Below are positions 1 to 12,700 of a stretch of 16,619 bases of DNA, piece after piece. Made by a program: the position numbers and the translations under genes. Source of the stretch: Candidatus Aminicenantota bacterium (GTDB lineage: Bacteria > Acidobacteriota > Aminicenantia > UBA2199); contig JAHELQ010000056.1 of assembly GCA_024644125.1 (NCBI GenBank), forward strand, positions 1 to 16,619. Direction: 5' to 3'. The first letter of the stretch is position 1. Every line of letters starts with the position of its first letter. The notes beneath the pieces are model-generated. The model searched no databases. It saw only the letters and a list, made by a program, of their open reading frames with translations, and was not told the DNA's origin.

Positions 1-775
1 CGGCTTTTTATGCGAGAGCATGAGGCCTTCTGGCGGGAACAATTGCGACCGCCGTTGCCGATGAACAGGATTCCCACGGATTTTTCTCAGGCCCGCAGGA
101 ATCCTGCGTCGGGTGATTTATTGGAATCGTTTCTCGAACCCGATCTGGTCCTAAAACTCAAAGAGGTGGGGTGGCAACACGAGGCCACGTTGTTTATGGT
201 GTTGTTTTCCGTCTATTCGATCTTGCTGGCCAATTTATGTGGGCAGGAGGATCTGGTGGCGGGCGTCGCGGCCCACGGGCGCGCCGCCGGATGGACGCAG
301 CCGTTGGTGGGGATGTTTGTCAACACACTGGCGGTGAGGGTGAAGCCGCTATTTTCGAATACTTATGGGCATTTTTTAAGGGAGTTGAAACTCAATCTAT
401 TGGAATGCTTCCAGCGCCAGGAATTCCCGTTGGAGGAGATGGCGGAGAATCCAGCTCTTCTGTTGGATACCCTGTTTGTGCTGCAAAATATGGAGGTGCC
501 GGACCTGCGGTTGCCGGGCCTCGTCGTGGCGCAGATCCCGTTTCATCATAAAGTGTCGCGTTTCCCGATGACTGTGATGGCGGAAGAGACCGGCGGCGGA
601 GTCAGGCTATCCTGGGAGTATGACAACGCTCTTTTTAGAAGGGATACGGTTTTGAGGTTCGCCTCCTATTTCCGGGAGATTGCCCGGCGGGCGACGGAAG
701 ATCCTGATGTCCGTATCGTGAAGATTACGATCTATAACTCCGATGAGGAAGAACGGTTGCTGCGGGAATTCAATC
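1..775 (+). other. Condensation domain, C-terminal lobe only (window edge)
   Basis: This is the C-lobe of an NRPS condensation domain. It shows the FWREQL helix (about base 31), the FMVLFSVYSILL stretch, and the C5 motif GMFVNTLAVR at 310-339. The catalytic HHxxxDG lobe would lie before base 1. Compared with the other C domains here, the segment after the QEFPLEE motif is shortened: the usual R-D-x-(S/A)-R-N-P-L-F-D run is reduced to about ENPALLLDTLF. It is therefore degenerate at motif C7. Whether the N-lobe exists upstream cannot be seen. Confidence 0.85.
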
Positions 776-3700
776 GCCCCGGCGAGCCTGTCGAAGGGGA
801 AAAGACTTTTCAACAGATGTTCGCGTGTCAGGCGCGGAGTGATGGGGACGCCATTGCGATTACTGGCTTCGAACCGGTTTTCGGTGGAGATTGGTCACAC
901 GTGACCTATGGGGAGCTTGACCGGCGAAGCAATCATCTGGCCCGGCGGCTCCTGTCTTATGGCGTCCGCAGGCAGGATATCGCGGCATTGATGGCGCCGC
1001 GGTCTCCATCGGTCATTGCGGCTATTCTCGGAATTCTAAAAGCCGGGGCAATTTATCTTCCGATCGAAGATTATCTGCCGCTGGAGCGGAAACGTTTCTT
1101 GCTGGCGGACAGCGCAGCCGGTATCGCAATCGTTTTGGGCGGCGTCGCCGCGGGCCTCGATATCCCCGCCTCATTTTGCCTCGCTGAAGAAATGGAAGGT
1201 GGCTGTGATGATTCGCCGCTGCAGGATAGCGGGCTTGCCGGCGACGCCGCTTATATTATTTATACCTCCGGTACCACCGGAACGCCGAAAGGGGTGGTGG
1301 TGGAACACCGGGGATTGGCTGGGTTGAGGCAACTCTTCAGCGATTGTTTCCATGTGGGAGCGGGTTCCAGAGTTCTTCAATTCGCGGCTTTTTCCTTCGA
1401 CGCGTCGGTATGGGAACTGGCGATGGGGATGTTGACCGGAGCAGCTTTGGCGATGGTTGCGGATGATATAAAAATGGATGCGGCTCTGCTGGGTCATTTT
1501 ATGAAACGGCAATGCGTCACCATCGCCACATTTCCGCCGGCAGTGGCGGGTTATCTTGAGCCCGGCGGTTTGGGGAGTTTGAAATGGTTGATTACCGCCG
1601 GCTCCGAAGCTTCGGCTCCATTGCTCGATATCTGGCGGAAGCGGACGATGACGGTGAATGCCTATGGACCCACCGAGACCACTGTGTGCGCCTCCTATTG
1701 GCCGGTTCCCCAGGATGGCGAGTTGCCGGACGCGATTCCTATCGGGCGGCCTCTACAAAACGCGGTTGTGACGATTATTGACCGGTACGGCCGGATGTGT
1801 CCCATTGGGACGCCCGGGGAAATTGTCGTTTCGGGATCCCCTGTGGCCCGCGGTTACCTCAACAGGCCGCAATTGACCGCCGGATATTTTGGTAATTCGA
1901 CTGGAGATCATTCTTTGCGTAGTTACCGGACCGGCGACCAGGGGCGCTTTACCGCCGAAGGAACGATAGAGTATTTGGGCCGTCTGGACGATCAAGTTAA
2001 AATAAGGGGCTTCAGGGTGGAGCCCGGCGAAGTCCAGGCGGTGTTGTCCCGGTCGCCGGATGTGCATGATTGTTGGGTATTGCCAGTGGCGGACGATGAT
2101 GGCGATCTCGGTCTCGCGGCCTATGTGGTAGCGCAAGCAGGGCGGCGCGACGAGGACGTGCTCCGTCGCTTGCGGGAGTACCTGGAAGTCCGGTTACCGG
2201 CTTATATGACGCCCGATCATGTGATTATGGTGCCTGGCATGCCATTGACCGCCCATGGCAAACCGGACCGGAGCCGCTTGCCCAATCCGTTCGAATATAG
2301 AGGCGCGGCTCCAAAACCTCCGCAGGGCGACCGGGAAACCTGGCTGGCGCATGAATGGTCGTCTCTATTGGGAATTCCTATTGCTGCTGTCGGTCATGAG
2401 AGCCATTTCTTCCAGTCCGGAGGCCAATCGTTGAAAGCGGTCCGGCTGGCGGCCCGGATCCGGCAAGAGACGGGCAAGGCATTGACTGTAACGGATATTT
2501 TTCGCTTTCCAATCTTGCGCCAGATGGCGCGGCATATCGAAACGTTGCCTGCCAGCCATTCTTATCCGCCACTTCTACCCTCGGAAAAACAGGATTATTA
2601 CCCGGTAACATCCGTGCAACGGCGGTTGTTTATTTTGCAGCAACAGGACAAAACCTCCACTGCGTACAATATGCCGGTCCTGCTGACGCTGGAAGGAGTA
2701 TTGAACAAAGACCGGCTGGCAAAGGCGTTCGCAGAATTGGTCGCCCGGCACGAGAGCTTCAGAACCTCGTTTGCCGCTATTGAGGGCCAATTGGTACAGA
2801 GGGTCGTTCCACGGGTGGAATTGGAGATCGAGCATTACGACAGGGGCTCGTTTGTCCGTCCGTTCGATCTGACGGCGGCTCCGTTGATGCGGGTGGCGTT
2901 GGCCCGGGTTTCCGACGATGCCCATATGCTGGCGGTGGATATTCACCATATTGTCGCAGATGGCGCTTCGATAGACATTCTTGTGAGGGAGTTCCTCGAT
3001 CTTTACAGCAAACGCGCATTGGCGCCGCTTGAATTGCAGTACCGCGATTATTCCCTCTGGCTGAATACCAGCGGGGTGCGAAAGATCCTCGAGGCGCAGA
3101 AGCGTTTTTGGATGCGGCAATACAGTGGCGAATGCCCGCGACTGAGGCTTCCCGATGATTTTTCCAGCCTGGATGGGAACGGAGCCGTCGGGGGCAGGAT
3201 CGAATTCAACGTCGGGGCTGAGGCCGCGTTGGGTCTCAAGGCGCTGGCGACGGCGGAGCGGTGCACATTGTTCATGGTGGTGTTGGCCGCCTATTACGCC
3301 TGGTTATCCCGGGTATCCGGGCAGGAGGATATTGTGGTGGGGGTGGGCGGCGACGGCCGTCTTCCGGCGCAAACCCGGCGGATGATCGGGATGTTTGTCA
3401 ATACCCTTGCGCTGCGATTCCAGGTTGATGGTAATCTCGGTTACCGACACTTTTTGCGGCAGGTGCGGGACTATATATTGCAAGCTTTCGAGAACCAATA
3501 TTATCCATTCGAAGATCTGGTGGAGGCGGCGCCGGTCCGGGCCCCGGAAGGGAGGAATCCTCTTTTTGATGTGATGCTGCGATTCGATGATCTGGAGATT
3601 CCGCCCTTCGATCTCCCGGGTTTGCGGGCGACAGTTGGGGATATGGGCCTTCGTGATACAAAGTCTCACCTGACATTGGTTGCGGGCGAACATGGAGATG

Positions 3701-6700
3701 CGCTGGATATGGTTCTGGAATACAATGCTGGATTATTTGGCCGCGACACGGCCGAACTCATGGCACGGCAATTGTCGCGGGCAATGGAGAACGCCGCCCG
3801 CGACCCGGAGCTCTCCCTTCGGAGTGTGACCGCCCCATCCCAAAACGAGATGGAGACGATCCTTCAGCGGTTCAATAGCGACATCGAGAGGCAAATCGCT
3901 GGGTTTTCGCCATCCATGGCGATCCAGGACAAGATCCTGGATTGCGCGAGCCGGCATCGCGACGCGGTGGCGTTGTCGCAAGGGGAGTCGGCGCTCAGTT
4001 ACGGGGCGCTTGAGAGGCGGGTTTCGTCCGTCGCCCGGTATCTCCGGGGGCATGGTATCGGCACGGGTACAATTGTCGGGATTATGTTGAAGGAACGGAT
4101 CCCCATCATCGAAACCGTCCTTGCAATCATCAAGATAGGCGCGGTGTTCGTCCCCCTGGACCCGGAATTGCCGGACAGCCGTCTGCGCCATATGATCCGT
4201 TCCGCCAATTGTTCGCTGATCGTTTGCTCGAATGAGACGGAACTTCTTGACGCGAGCCGCCGGATCCCGATGGACCGGATACCGGATTGGAAGGAAGAGC
4301 TCCTGGCGGAGGATGAGAATCCTCCCGGGTATCTCCCCACAGATCCGATTTACATTTATTTTACCTCCGGTACCACCGGCCTGCCGAAGGCATTTTTAGG
4401 CGTGAACAACAGCCTGCTGCATTTTATCCAATGGGAGCGGCGCCACCTGGGAATTGGCAAGGGGGACAGGTTCAGTCAATTGATCGTTCCGACCTTCGAT
4501 GCGTTCTTGCGGGATGTGTTTTTGCCCTTGCTTTCCGGCGGCACCAGTTGTTTGTTGCCCCGGAAAGAATGGTTGTTGGAGGCGGGAATTCTTTGTCGTT
4601 GGTTGGAAATGATGGATATCCAGGTGGTACATTGTGTCCCCAGCGTGTTTCGCTTGATCCTTTCGGGGCCTCTGACTTCCGCTTCGTTCAAGGGTTTGAG
4701 GGCGGTATTGATGTCGGGGGAACGGATTCATCCCGGTGATATTGGGAATTGGTTCCGGATCCTGGGCCGGCGGATCCAGCTCTTCAACTTGTATGGGAGT
4801 AGCGAAACCACCATGGTTAAAAGTTACCATCCTATCACTATCGAGGATACAGGGCGGGCGAGGGTGCCGGTGGGGCTGCCCATCGACGGCGCGGCGATAG
4901 TGGTGTTGGATTCCGCAGGACAGGCGTGCGGACCGCTGGCGACTGGGGAGATCTATATCGCTAGCCAATTCACCGCGGCCGGATATCTGGACGACCCGGA
5001 GCTCACCTGTGAGAAATTTATCGTCAACCGGTTTCGCCAACACGGCTTGCCGCGTTTGTACCGCACCGGAGATACCGGCCGGATGTTGGCCTGCGGCTCG
5101 CTGGATTTCATCGGCCGGGAGGACCGGCAGGTCAAGATCCGCGGCATACGGGTGGAGCTGGCGGAAATCGAGTGGGCTCTCTTGCAGTGCCCGTTGGTGG
5201 CGGAGGGGGCGGTCGTGTGTCAAACGGATGACGATGTTGCGCTGCTTTTCGCGTTTGTCGGTTTGAAAGACCTGGATGAGGGGCATGATGACCCCGCCGG
5301 GTATGTGTCGCGTTTTCTGGAAACGCTGTTGCCCTCTTATATGATTCCTTCGCGGGTCATCATCCTGGACGCCATGCCCCGGAAAACCAACGGCAAGTTG
5401 GATTATCCGGCTCTCGGGCAAATGACGGTCCGATCCACGAAGCAAGCGGTTCCGCCCGCCAATCCCACCGAACGCCGGTTGCTGGAGTTGTGGCAAGAAA
5501 GCTTCAAAAACCGGGTAACCTGTGTCGAGACAACCTTTTTTGAAGTGGGGGGAAACTCGCTGAATGTGATGAAGCTCTTGCTCAAGATCCAGCGGGAGTT
5601 CGAGACCCGGATATCGCTGCAGGATTTGTTCCGGTTGCCTACTGTGCGCTTACAGGCGCTGGAGCTGGCAGGTTCTGTCGTGACCGGGGGAGAGGATCTG
5701 AAACAAACGGAAAAAATGGATTATTACCCATTGTCTCCCCAACAAAGCCGGCTTTACTTTTTGCAGCATCTCACCCCCAACGGAATCCATTATAATATGT
5801 CGTCCTGTTTTTCCCTGGAAGGGGAGATCGACGGCTCCCTCTTTAAGCGGACGCTTCTGGAACTGGCAGCCCGCCAGCATTCGTTACGGACATCGTTCGC
5901 TGTTGTGGATGGGAATCCGGTCCAGCGGATTTGCGCTATGGAAGCCTTTGATATAGACATTCTATATCTGGACGGTTCCCCCGGCCAAAGTGCGGATACA
6001 GATGAAATCATCCGCCGCTTCATCCAACCCTTCGACCTGTCCAGCCCGCCGTTGTTCCGTTTGGGATTGATCGATCTGGGGGACGATCGGTCCATCATGG
6101 TGTTGGATTACCACCACATTATCGGCGACGGTATTTCGGGCGAGCTCTTCATCGGCGAATGTATGGCGATCTACCGCGGCCAACGGCTGGAGCCGCCGGC
6201 GTTTCAATATGTGGATTTCGCTGTTTGGAAGCATGGCTCGGGGGCCGATGCCCGATTCGGGACGGACAGGGATTATTGGTTGGACCGTTTTTCCGATGAC
6301 GTCCCGGTATTGGAGTTGCCATTGGATTTTGAGCGCCCACCGCTCAGAGACACCTGCGGAGAGCGTATCGATTTCGCACTTTCGCAGCTTACCCGTCGCC
6401 GTTTGCGCCATTTCTCAGAATCCAGGGATGCCACCTTGTTTATGGTTTTATTATCCGCGTTTTATATATGTTTGGCGCGAATCAGCGGCCAATTGGATAT
6501 TGTGGTGGGAACGCCTGTTGCCGGCCGCACCCATAAAGAATCGCAGTCAATCATCGGGATGTTTGTCAATTCCCTGGCATTGCGCCAACGGATCGAACTC
6601 GAAGATCAATTCGAAGGCCTGCTAGGCAGGGTGAAGCTGGATGTGATGAACGCGTTGTCGAATCAGGAGTATCAACTGGAGGCCCTGGTGGAGGAGCTGG

Positions 6701-9700
6701 CTGTGGATCGGGATATGGCTAGAAATCCGTTGTTCGATGTAATGTTCGTTTTGCAGAATTTCGAGAAGCGGGAGATAGAGCTTCCGGGATTATCTATTTC
6801 GCCTTACCGGCACGCGTCTCCGGTGTCCCGGTTCGACCTGACGTTATGGACCCTGAAAGGGGGGGATGACCTGGAATTTTCTCTCGAATACAGCACGCGA
6901 TTGTTCAGGCGCCGATCCGCCCAAAATTTCGCGACTTATTTTCAACGCATCTTAGCCGCGGTTCTGGAAGATCCCCTGCGGCGCGTCATGACCATCGATT
7001 TATTATCGGCGGAAGAAAAATCGCGGTTATTGAACGAGTTTAACGATTCCGACTCTCCCTACCCGCGGGAGCGGATGGTCCACGAGATCGTGTCGATTCT
7101 GGCTTCCCACGCGCCCTGGAGTATCGCGGTGGAGATGGAATCGATCATGCTGAGTTACGGCGAATTGGAGCGCCGTTCCAATGCCCTGGCTTTGCATTTG
7201 CGGGAGAGGGGAGTGTCGCTGGAAGACGTTATAGGAGTGCTGGCGTTCGACTGTATCGAGCTCATCGTAACGGTTATCGCCATTCTCCGGGCAGGTGGCG
7301 TAGTTTTGCCCATTGATCCCGCGCTGCCGGAATCGCGGATTACGTTTTTGATGAACGACGCCGCGTGCCGGTTGGTGTTGGATTCCCGTCATCTAATACT
7401 CGATTCGGGATTTCTTGGGAATTCACGGCACCGGAAAGGTATGCCTGTCCCCACAGCCCATAGTCTCGCCTATATTATCTACTCTTCTGGCACAACCGGC
7501 AAACCGAAGGGCTCGTTAATCTCCCACCAAAACATCGCGCGTTTGTTGTGCGGCCCCGGCATTGTCGATTTCCAGAGTCGGGACAAATATATGCAATTGG
7601 TCAATTATATGTTCGATGTCTCCATCTTCGATATTTTCACTCCGTTATTGAACGGAGGAACGCTACTTTTGATCGACAAGACACGGATGATGGAGCCTGG
7701 GCGGCTGCAGGAGACGATACTCCGCCATGGCGTCACAATGACATTTTTCCCCACCTCTTTGTTCAATATGATTGTGGAGAACGATATCCAGTGCTTGGCC
7801 CCGTTGCGAAAAATAGTGGTGGGGGGCGAGGCGTTATCGTTTGGCCATACCAAAAAAGCCCTGGAATATCTTGGTCCCGGCAGGATTGTCAATGGTTACG
7901 GACCGTCGGAAAATTCCATGTTCACGACTTTTTATGAATTCCACCATTTGGAGGGGAGCAGGGTTCCCATCGGCAAGCCATGCCCCAACGGCAAGGTGTA
8001 TATTCTCGATTGTCACGGCAACCTACAGCCCGAAGGGATCATAGGCGAATTGTGCGCCGGCGGATACGGGGTGGCCAGAGGTTACCTGAACCGCCCCCTG
8101 TTGACGGCGGAAAAATTTGTCCCCCATCCATTCCTCCCGGGCGTAACGATCTATCGTACCGGCGATCTGGCCCGTTGGCTGCCGGATGGCGATATCGAGT
8201 TCTTCGGCCGTATCGACCACCAGGTGAAAATCAGGGGATTCCGCATTGAATTGGGCGAAATCGAGGCGCGGCTTCTGGAGCATCCGGATGTGCGCGAAGC
8301 GGTGGTTACGGCGTTACGGGACCATCAAAACGATTCTTATCTTTGCGCCTATCTCGTGCTCGAACCGGGAATGGAAGGGATCGATCCCATCCGGGAATAT
8401 GTAACCGCCGAGCTGCCGTCGTATATGGTTCCGGCTTCATTTGTGTCACTCGACGCCCTGCCGCTGACCGCCAATGGTAAGGTGGATCGCAAGGCGTTAC
8501 CGGAACCCGGTTTGCTGCAAAGAGAATTCTGTGACGATGAGCCGGAGGATGAGCTTCAGCGCGGCATCGCCGCCATCTGGGCGAATGTGTTGGGATGCCC
8601 TGTGAAGCAGGTGGGAATCCGCCGGAAATTTTTCGATTGCGGCGGCCAATCGTTGAAGGCGACGGTTTTGATGTCGCGGCTTCATAAGGAATTTCGGGCG
8701 CGTATGCCGTTGGCGGTTTTTTACCGCAATCCCACTGTCGCGGGCATCGCGCAATGGATCCGGCAATCCCGGGAGAAAGTCTTCGACGAAATTCCGGCAG
8801 CGGAGGCGATGGAGTATTATCCTCTCTCGTTCGCCCAACGGAGGCTGTTCTTCCTGGCCCGTATGGATCCTGACAGCGCCGGATACAATCTGACCTCCGT
8901 TGTGTCGATCCGGGGAAGGCTGGATCGACAGTTGGTGCGACAGACGTTTGAAAAATTGATCGAACGGCATGAAATCTTCAGGACTTCGTTTCATGTGATC
9001 GCTGATGAACCGGTGCAGATTGTCCTTGACGAAGTTCCATTCGAAGTCGAATTCGAGGCCCTGCCCCAATGCGACATTGATGACCGGCAGCGTATCGAAC
9101 CGTTGGTGTCGCGGTTTATCCGCCCCTTCGACCTTTCCCGCCCCCCCTTGCTGAGAGTCGAGTTGATTCAATTGGCGGGCGACGCCCACATCATGGTGCT
9201 GGACATGCACCATATCATCACCGACGGCACCTCGATGAATTTGTTAATTCGGGAATTTTCAAGATTTTATTCTCTAGGGGAGCTACCGCCTCTGACAATC
9301 CAATACAAAGATTTTTCCGTGTGGCAACAACATAAAATTCGGCAGGAGCCGTTCGAGAACCAGAAATCTTTCTGGCTGCGGCAATTTGCCGGAGAAATAC
9401 CTGTTCTGGATCTCCCGTTAGATTTTCCCAGGCCCGCGATGCGGCGATTTACCGGCGGTTTCCATGATTTTTCGATCCGGGGCGATTTGCTATCGAATTT
9501 GAAGTCCGCTGCGCGGGAGCATGACGCGACCATATTCATGATGCTCCTCGCGCTCGTGAATATCTTCTTCGCCAGAATATGCAGGCAAGAGGATGTCGTC
9601 GTCGGAGCTCCCATTGCCGGACGCACGCATTCCGCGTTGGAGCCGTTGGTTGGAATGTTCGTCAATACGCTGGCCCTTCGAAACGTTCCAAAGATGGGTA

Positions 9701-12700
9701 TGACTGTCCGGGATTTCATGAAGGATGTCAAACACCGGACGATCCAGGCCTTCGAGCATCAGGAATTTCCTTTTGAATTATTGGTGGATCTAGTGGTCGA
9801 GAGGCGGGATATGAGCCGCAATCCCTTGTTCGATGTAATGTTCGCGTTGCAAAATATGGATATGGAAGGTGTGGCGGTACCGGGTTTGACGGTTAGACCT
9901 TTCAGACACAACGGAGGCTATGCGAAATTCGATTTGTCGCTGGTGGGGATCGAGTCCCCGGATAGTATTGATTTCACTTTTGAATATAGCGCTGAATTAT
10001 ATAGAGACGATTCGATCGCACGGTTCGTCGGTCATTTTTTGTATTTGGCCCGTTGTGTTGCTGAAAACTCGCAATCTCTCTTGCGGGAGATCGATTTGCT
10101 ACCTCCCCATGAAAAGCGTCAAATTCTGTATGACGTTCATGGGAAATCAATGGAAATTCCGGATGTGCCGTTGCACGGATTGTTCGAACGCCAGGCGCAT
10201 CAAGATGGAGACCGGGTGGCTTTGGAATTGGAAGATGGAGCTCTGTCCTATAGGGAATTGAATGAGCTTGCCGACCGTTTGGCAGGTCGTATTGTTGAAT
10301 TTCAAGTTGCGGAAGGGCGGTTCGTTCCTGTTTGCCTGAAGAGATCGATCGAGATGATGATCGGGATTCTGGGTGTTTTGAAGGCAGGGAGCGCGTATAT
10401 TCCTCTTGATCCTTCGAATCCGGTCGAACGTTTGGAATACATTGTGCGGGACAGCGGCGCAGCCATTGTCGTGGTTGCCGGAAACGACCATCCATTCAAG
10501 GGCTACCCAATCCATAAGGTGGACGTTATGGAAACGCGGTGGTGTGATAATTGCCGTTCCGGAGACGTGATTTTTGCCGGCAACCAAATGGATCCAGCTT
10601 ACGTTATCTATACATCTGGTACCACCGGCAGGCCCAAAGGAGTGGTGATCGAACATCGCTCGGTGATTAACCTGATCACGTATCAATCTAGAAGTTTCGG
10701 GATCGACTCATCCGACCGGATCCTCCAATTTTCGTCTTATTGCTTCGACGCTTCAGTGGAGCAAATCTTTCTGGCTTTGCTGTGCGGAGCCCGGCTCGTG
10801 TTGGTATCTCAGGAGATCATCCTGGATCTGGATCGTTTCCATCGTTATATCGCATCCCGGAATATCACTCATGTCAACGCGGTACCTTCGTTTTTGGGGA
10901 TGGTGGAATTGCGAGGACTTACACATGTGAAGCGTGTCGTGTCGGGCGGAGATACCTGTCCCACCGGCCTGGTGGAAAAATTTTCGCAGAAGTTCTTGTT
11001 TTATAACCAATATGGGCCGTCTGAAACCACCGTCACTGTTTTAAAAGCGCTGGTAAAACACGTGGACGGCGCAGGAAGCGTAGCTATCGGCAGACCCCTG
11101 GGAAATACCACGGCTTATATTCTTGACCTGTATGGCGGACTATTGCCCGATGGAATTCCCGGAGAACTATTCATCGGCGGATTGGGCGTTGGGCGGGGGT
11201 ATTTGAATCAACCCGAGCTGACAGCGGAAAAATTCGTCGTGAATCCCCATGTCAAGGGTGAACGAATTTACAAAACAGGCGACCTGGTGAAACGGAATCC
11301 TGTCACCGGCGATATCGAGTACCTGGGAAGGATCGATCATCAGGTTAAAATCAGAGGCTTCCGTATCGAAACCGGAGAAATTGAGAGTTTATTATTGGAA
11401 TACCCAGGAATCGCTGCCGCGGCGGTTGTGGCGAGGCAATCACGTAACGGCGAGCTCTTTTTATGCGCGTATCTTTCCGGGGAGACCGGCGGTATATCCG
11501 TCGCTCAGTTGGAAGGTCGCTTGCGTGAGCGTTTGCCTGAGTACATGATCCCCGCCAATTTTGTTTTTTTGGACGGCATTCCGTTGAACACCAACGGCAA
11601 AGTGGACAAAAACGCTCTGCCGGAGCCTGATATGGCCGGCGAAGGAACATTCGCGGCCCCCACAAACCGAATCGAACGTAATTTGGTGGAATTATGGTCG
11701 GAGGTCCTTAAAATCGCGGGCACCGAGATTGGTATCGATCACAACTTCTTCCAATTGGGAGGGCATTCGTTGCGAGCTACTATTCTGGCGTCTCGAATCG
11801 AAAAGGCGTTGAAAGTGAAAATCCCATTGGCCGAGATTTTCCGGGCTTCGACAATCAGGGAAATGGCCGCTTATATCAACCGCGCCGCCGCTGACGAAAC
11901 GCCGGCCATTCCGGCAATTGAAGAGATGCGATACTATCCGTTGTCGCCGTCCCAAAAAATGCTCTATATCGAGCAACAGATGGAGGCCGGCAATCTGAAT
12001 TACAATATTTCCATTGCGGTGCTTCTACAAGGCGCGCTGGATATTCCCCGTTTGCGGGAGGTTTTTGTATCCCTGGCGAGGCGGCATGAGAGCTTCAGGA
12101 CGGCGTTCGCCATTGTTGACGGGGAACCGCGGCAGGTGATCGCGGCGCCGGATGATGCCGGTTTCGAGATTACCATCCGGGATTTGACCGGCAACGGCGG
12201 CGGGCATTTGGCTCTGGATGAAGAGGAACAGCAGGCTACGATCCGGCGGTTCATCCGCCCCTTCGACCTCTCGCACGCGCCGCTATTGAGAGTTGAATTG
12301 GTCAAGTACAGCGAGAGCCAGTGTTTGATGCTGGCGGACATGCATCATATCGTGGCGGACGGTACGTCTACGGGCATTCTCATGAGGGAATTCATGGACT
12401 TGTATGACGGTAAGACGCTCCAGCCCCTGAATATACAATACAAAGATTACGCTGTCTGGATGCAATCGGACGGCATGATCGAGACCCTGGAGCGGCAAGA
12501 GGCCTACTGGTTGGATCTTTTGACCCCTCTGCCGCCGCGGTTGGATTTGCCCTTCGATTTTCCACGTGGCGACCAAAAGAACTACGAGGGCGAGCGGATG
12601 GAATTCCTATTGCCCGCCGGACTGTACCGCGGTATCGTTAAATTGGCCGCAGCCAACGACATGACGCCGTTTATGGTTTTATTGGCGGCCTTCACGATCC

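Noticed and set aside
4396..5496. A long reverse-strand open frame of 366 codons
   Set aside because: It lies entirely opposite the module 2 adenylation and carrier coding sequence, whose motifs are intact. Its translation has low complexity, is rich in Pro, Gln, His and Arg, and shows no recognisable domain. It is a shadow of the real gene.
2551..12000. Epimerisation, dual C/E or N-methyltransferase domains between modules
   Set aside because: Each carrier domain is followed within about 15-25 residues by the YYP-x-(S/T) start of a condensation domain. The a8-a10 regions of A1-A4 have normal spacing, so there is no room for them.
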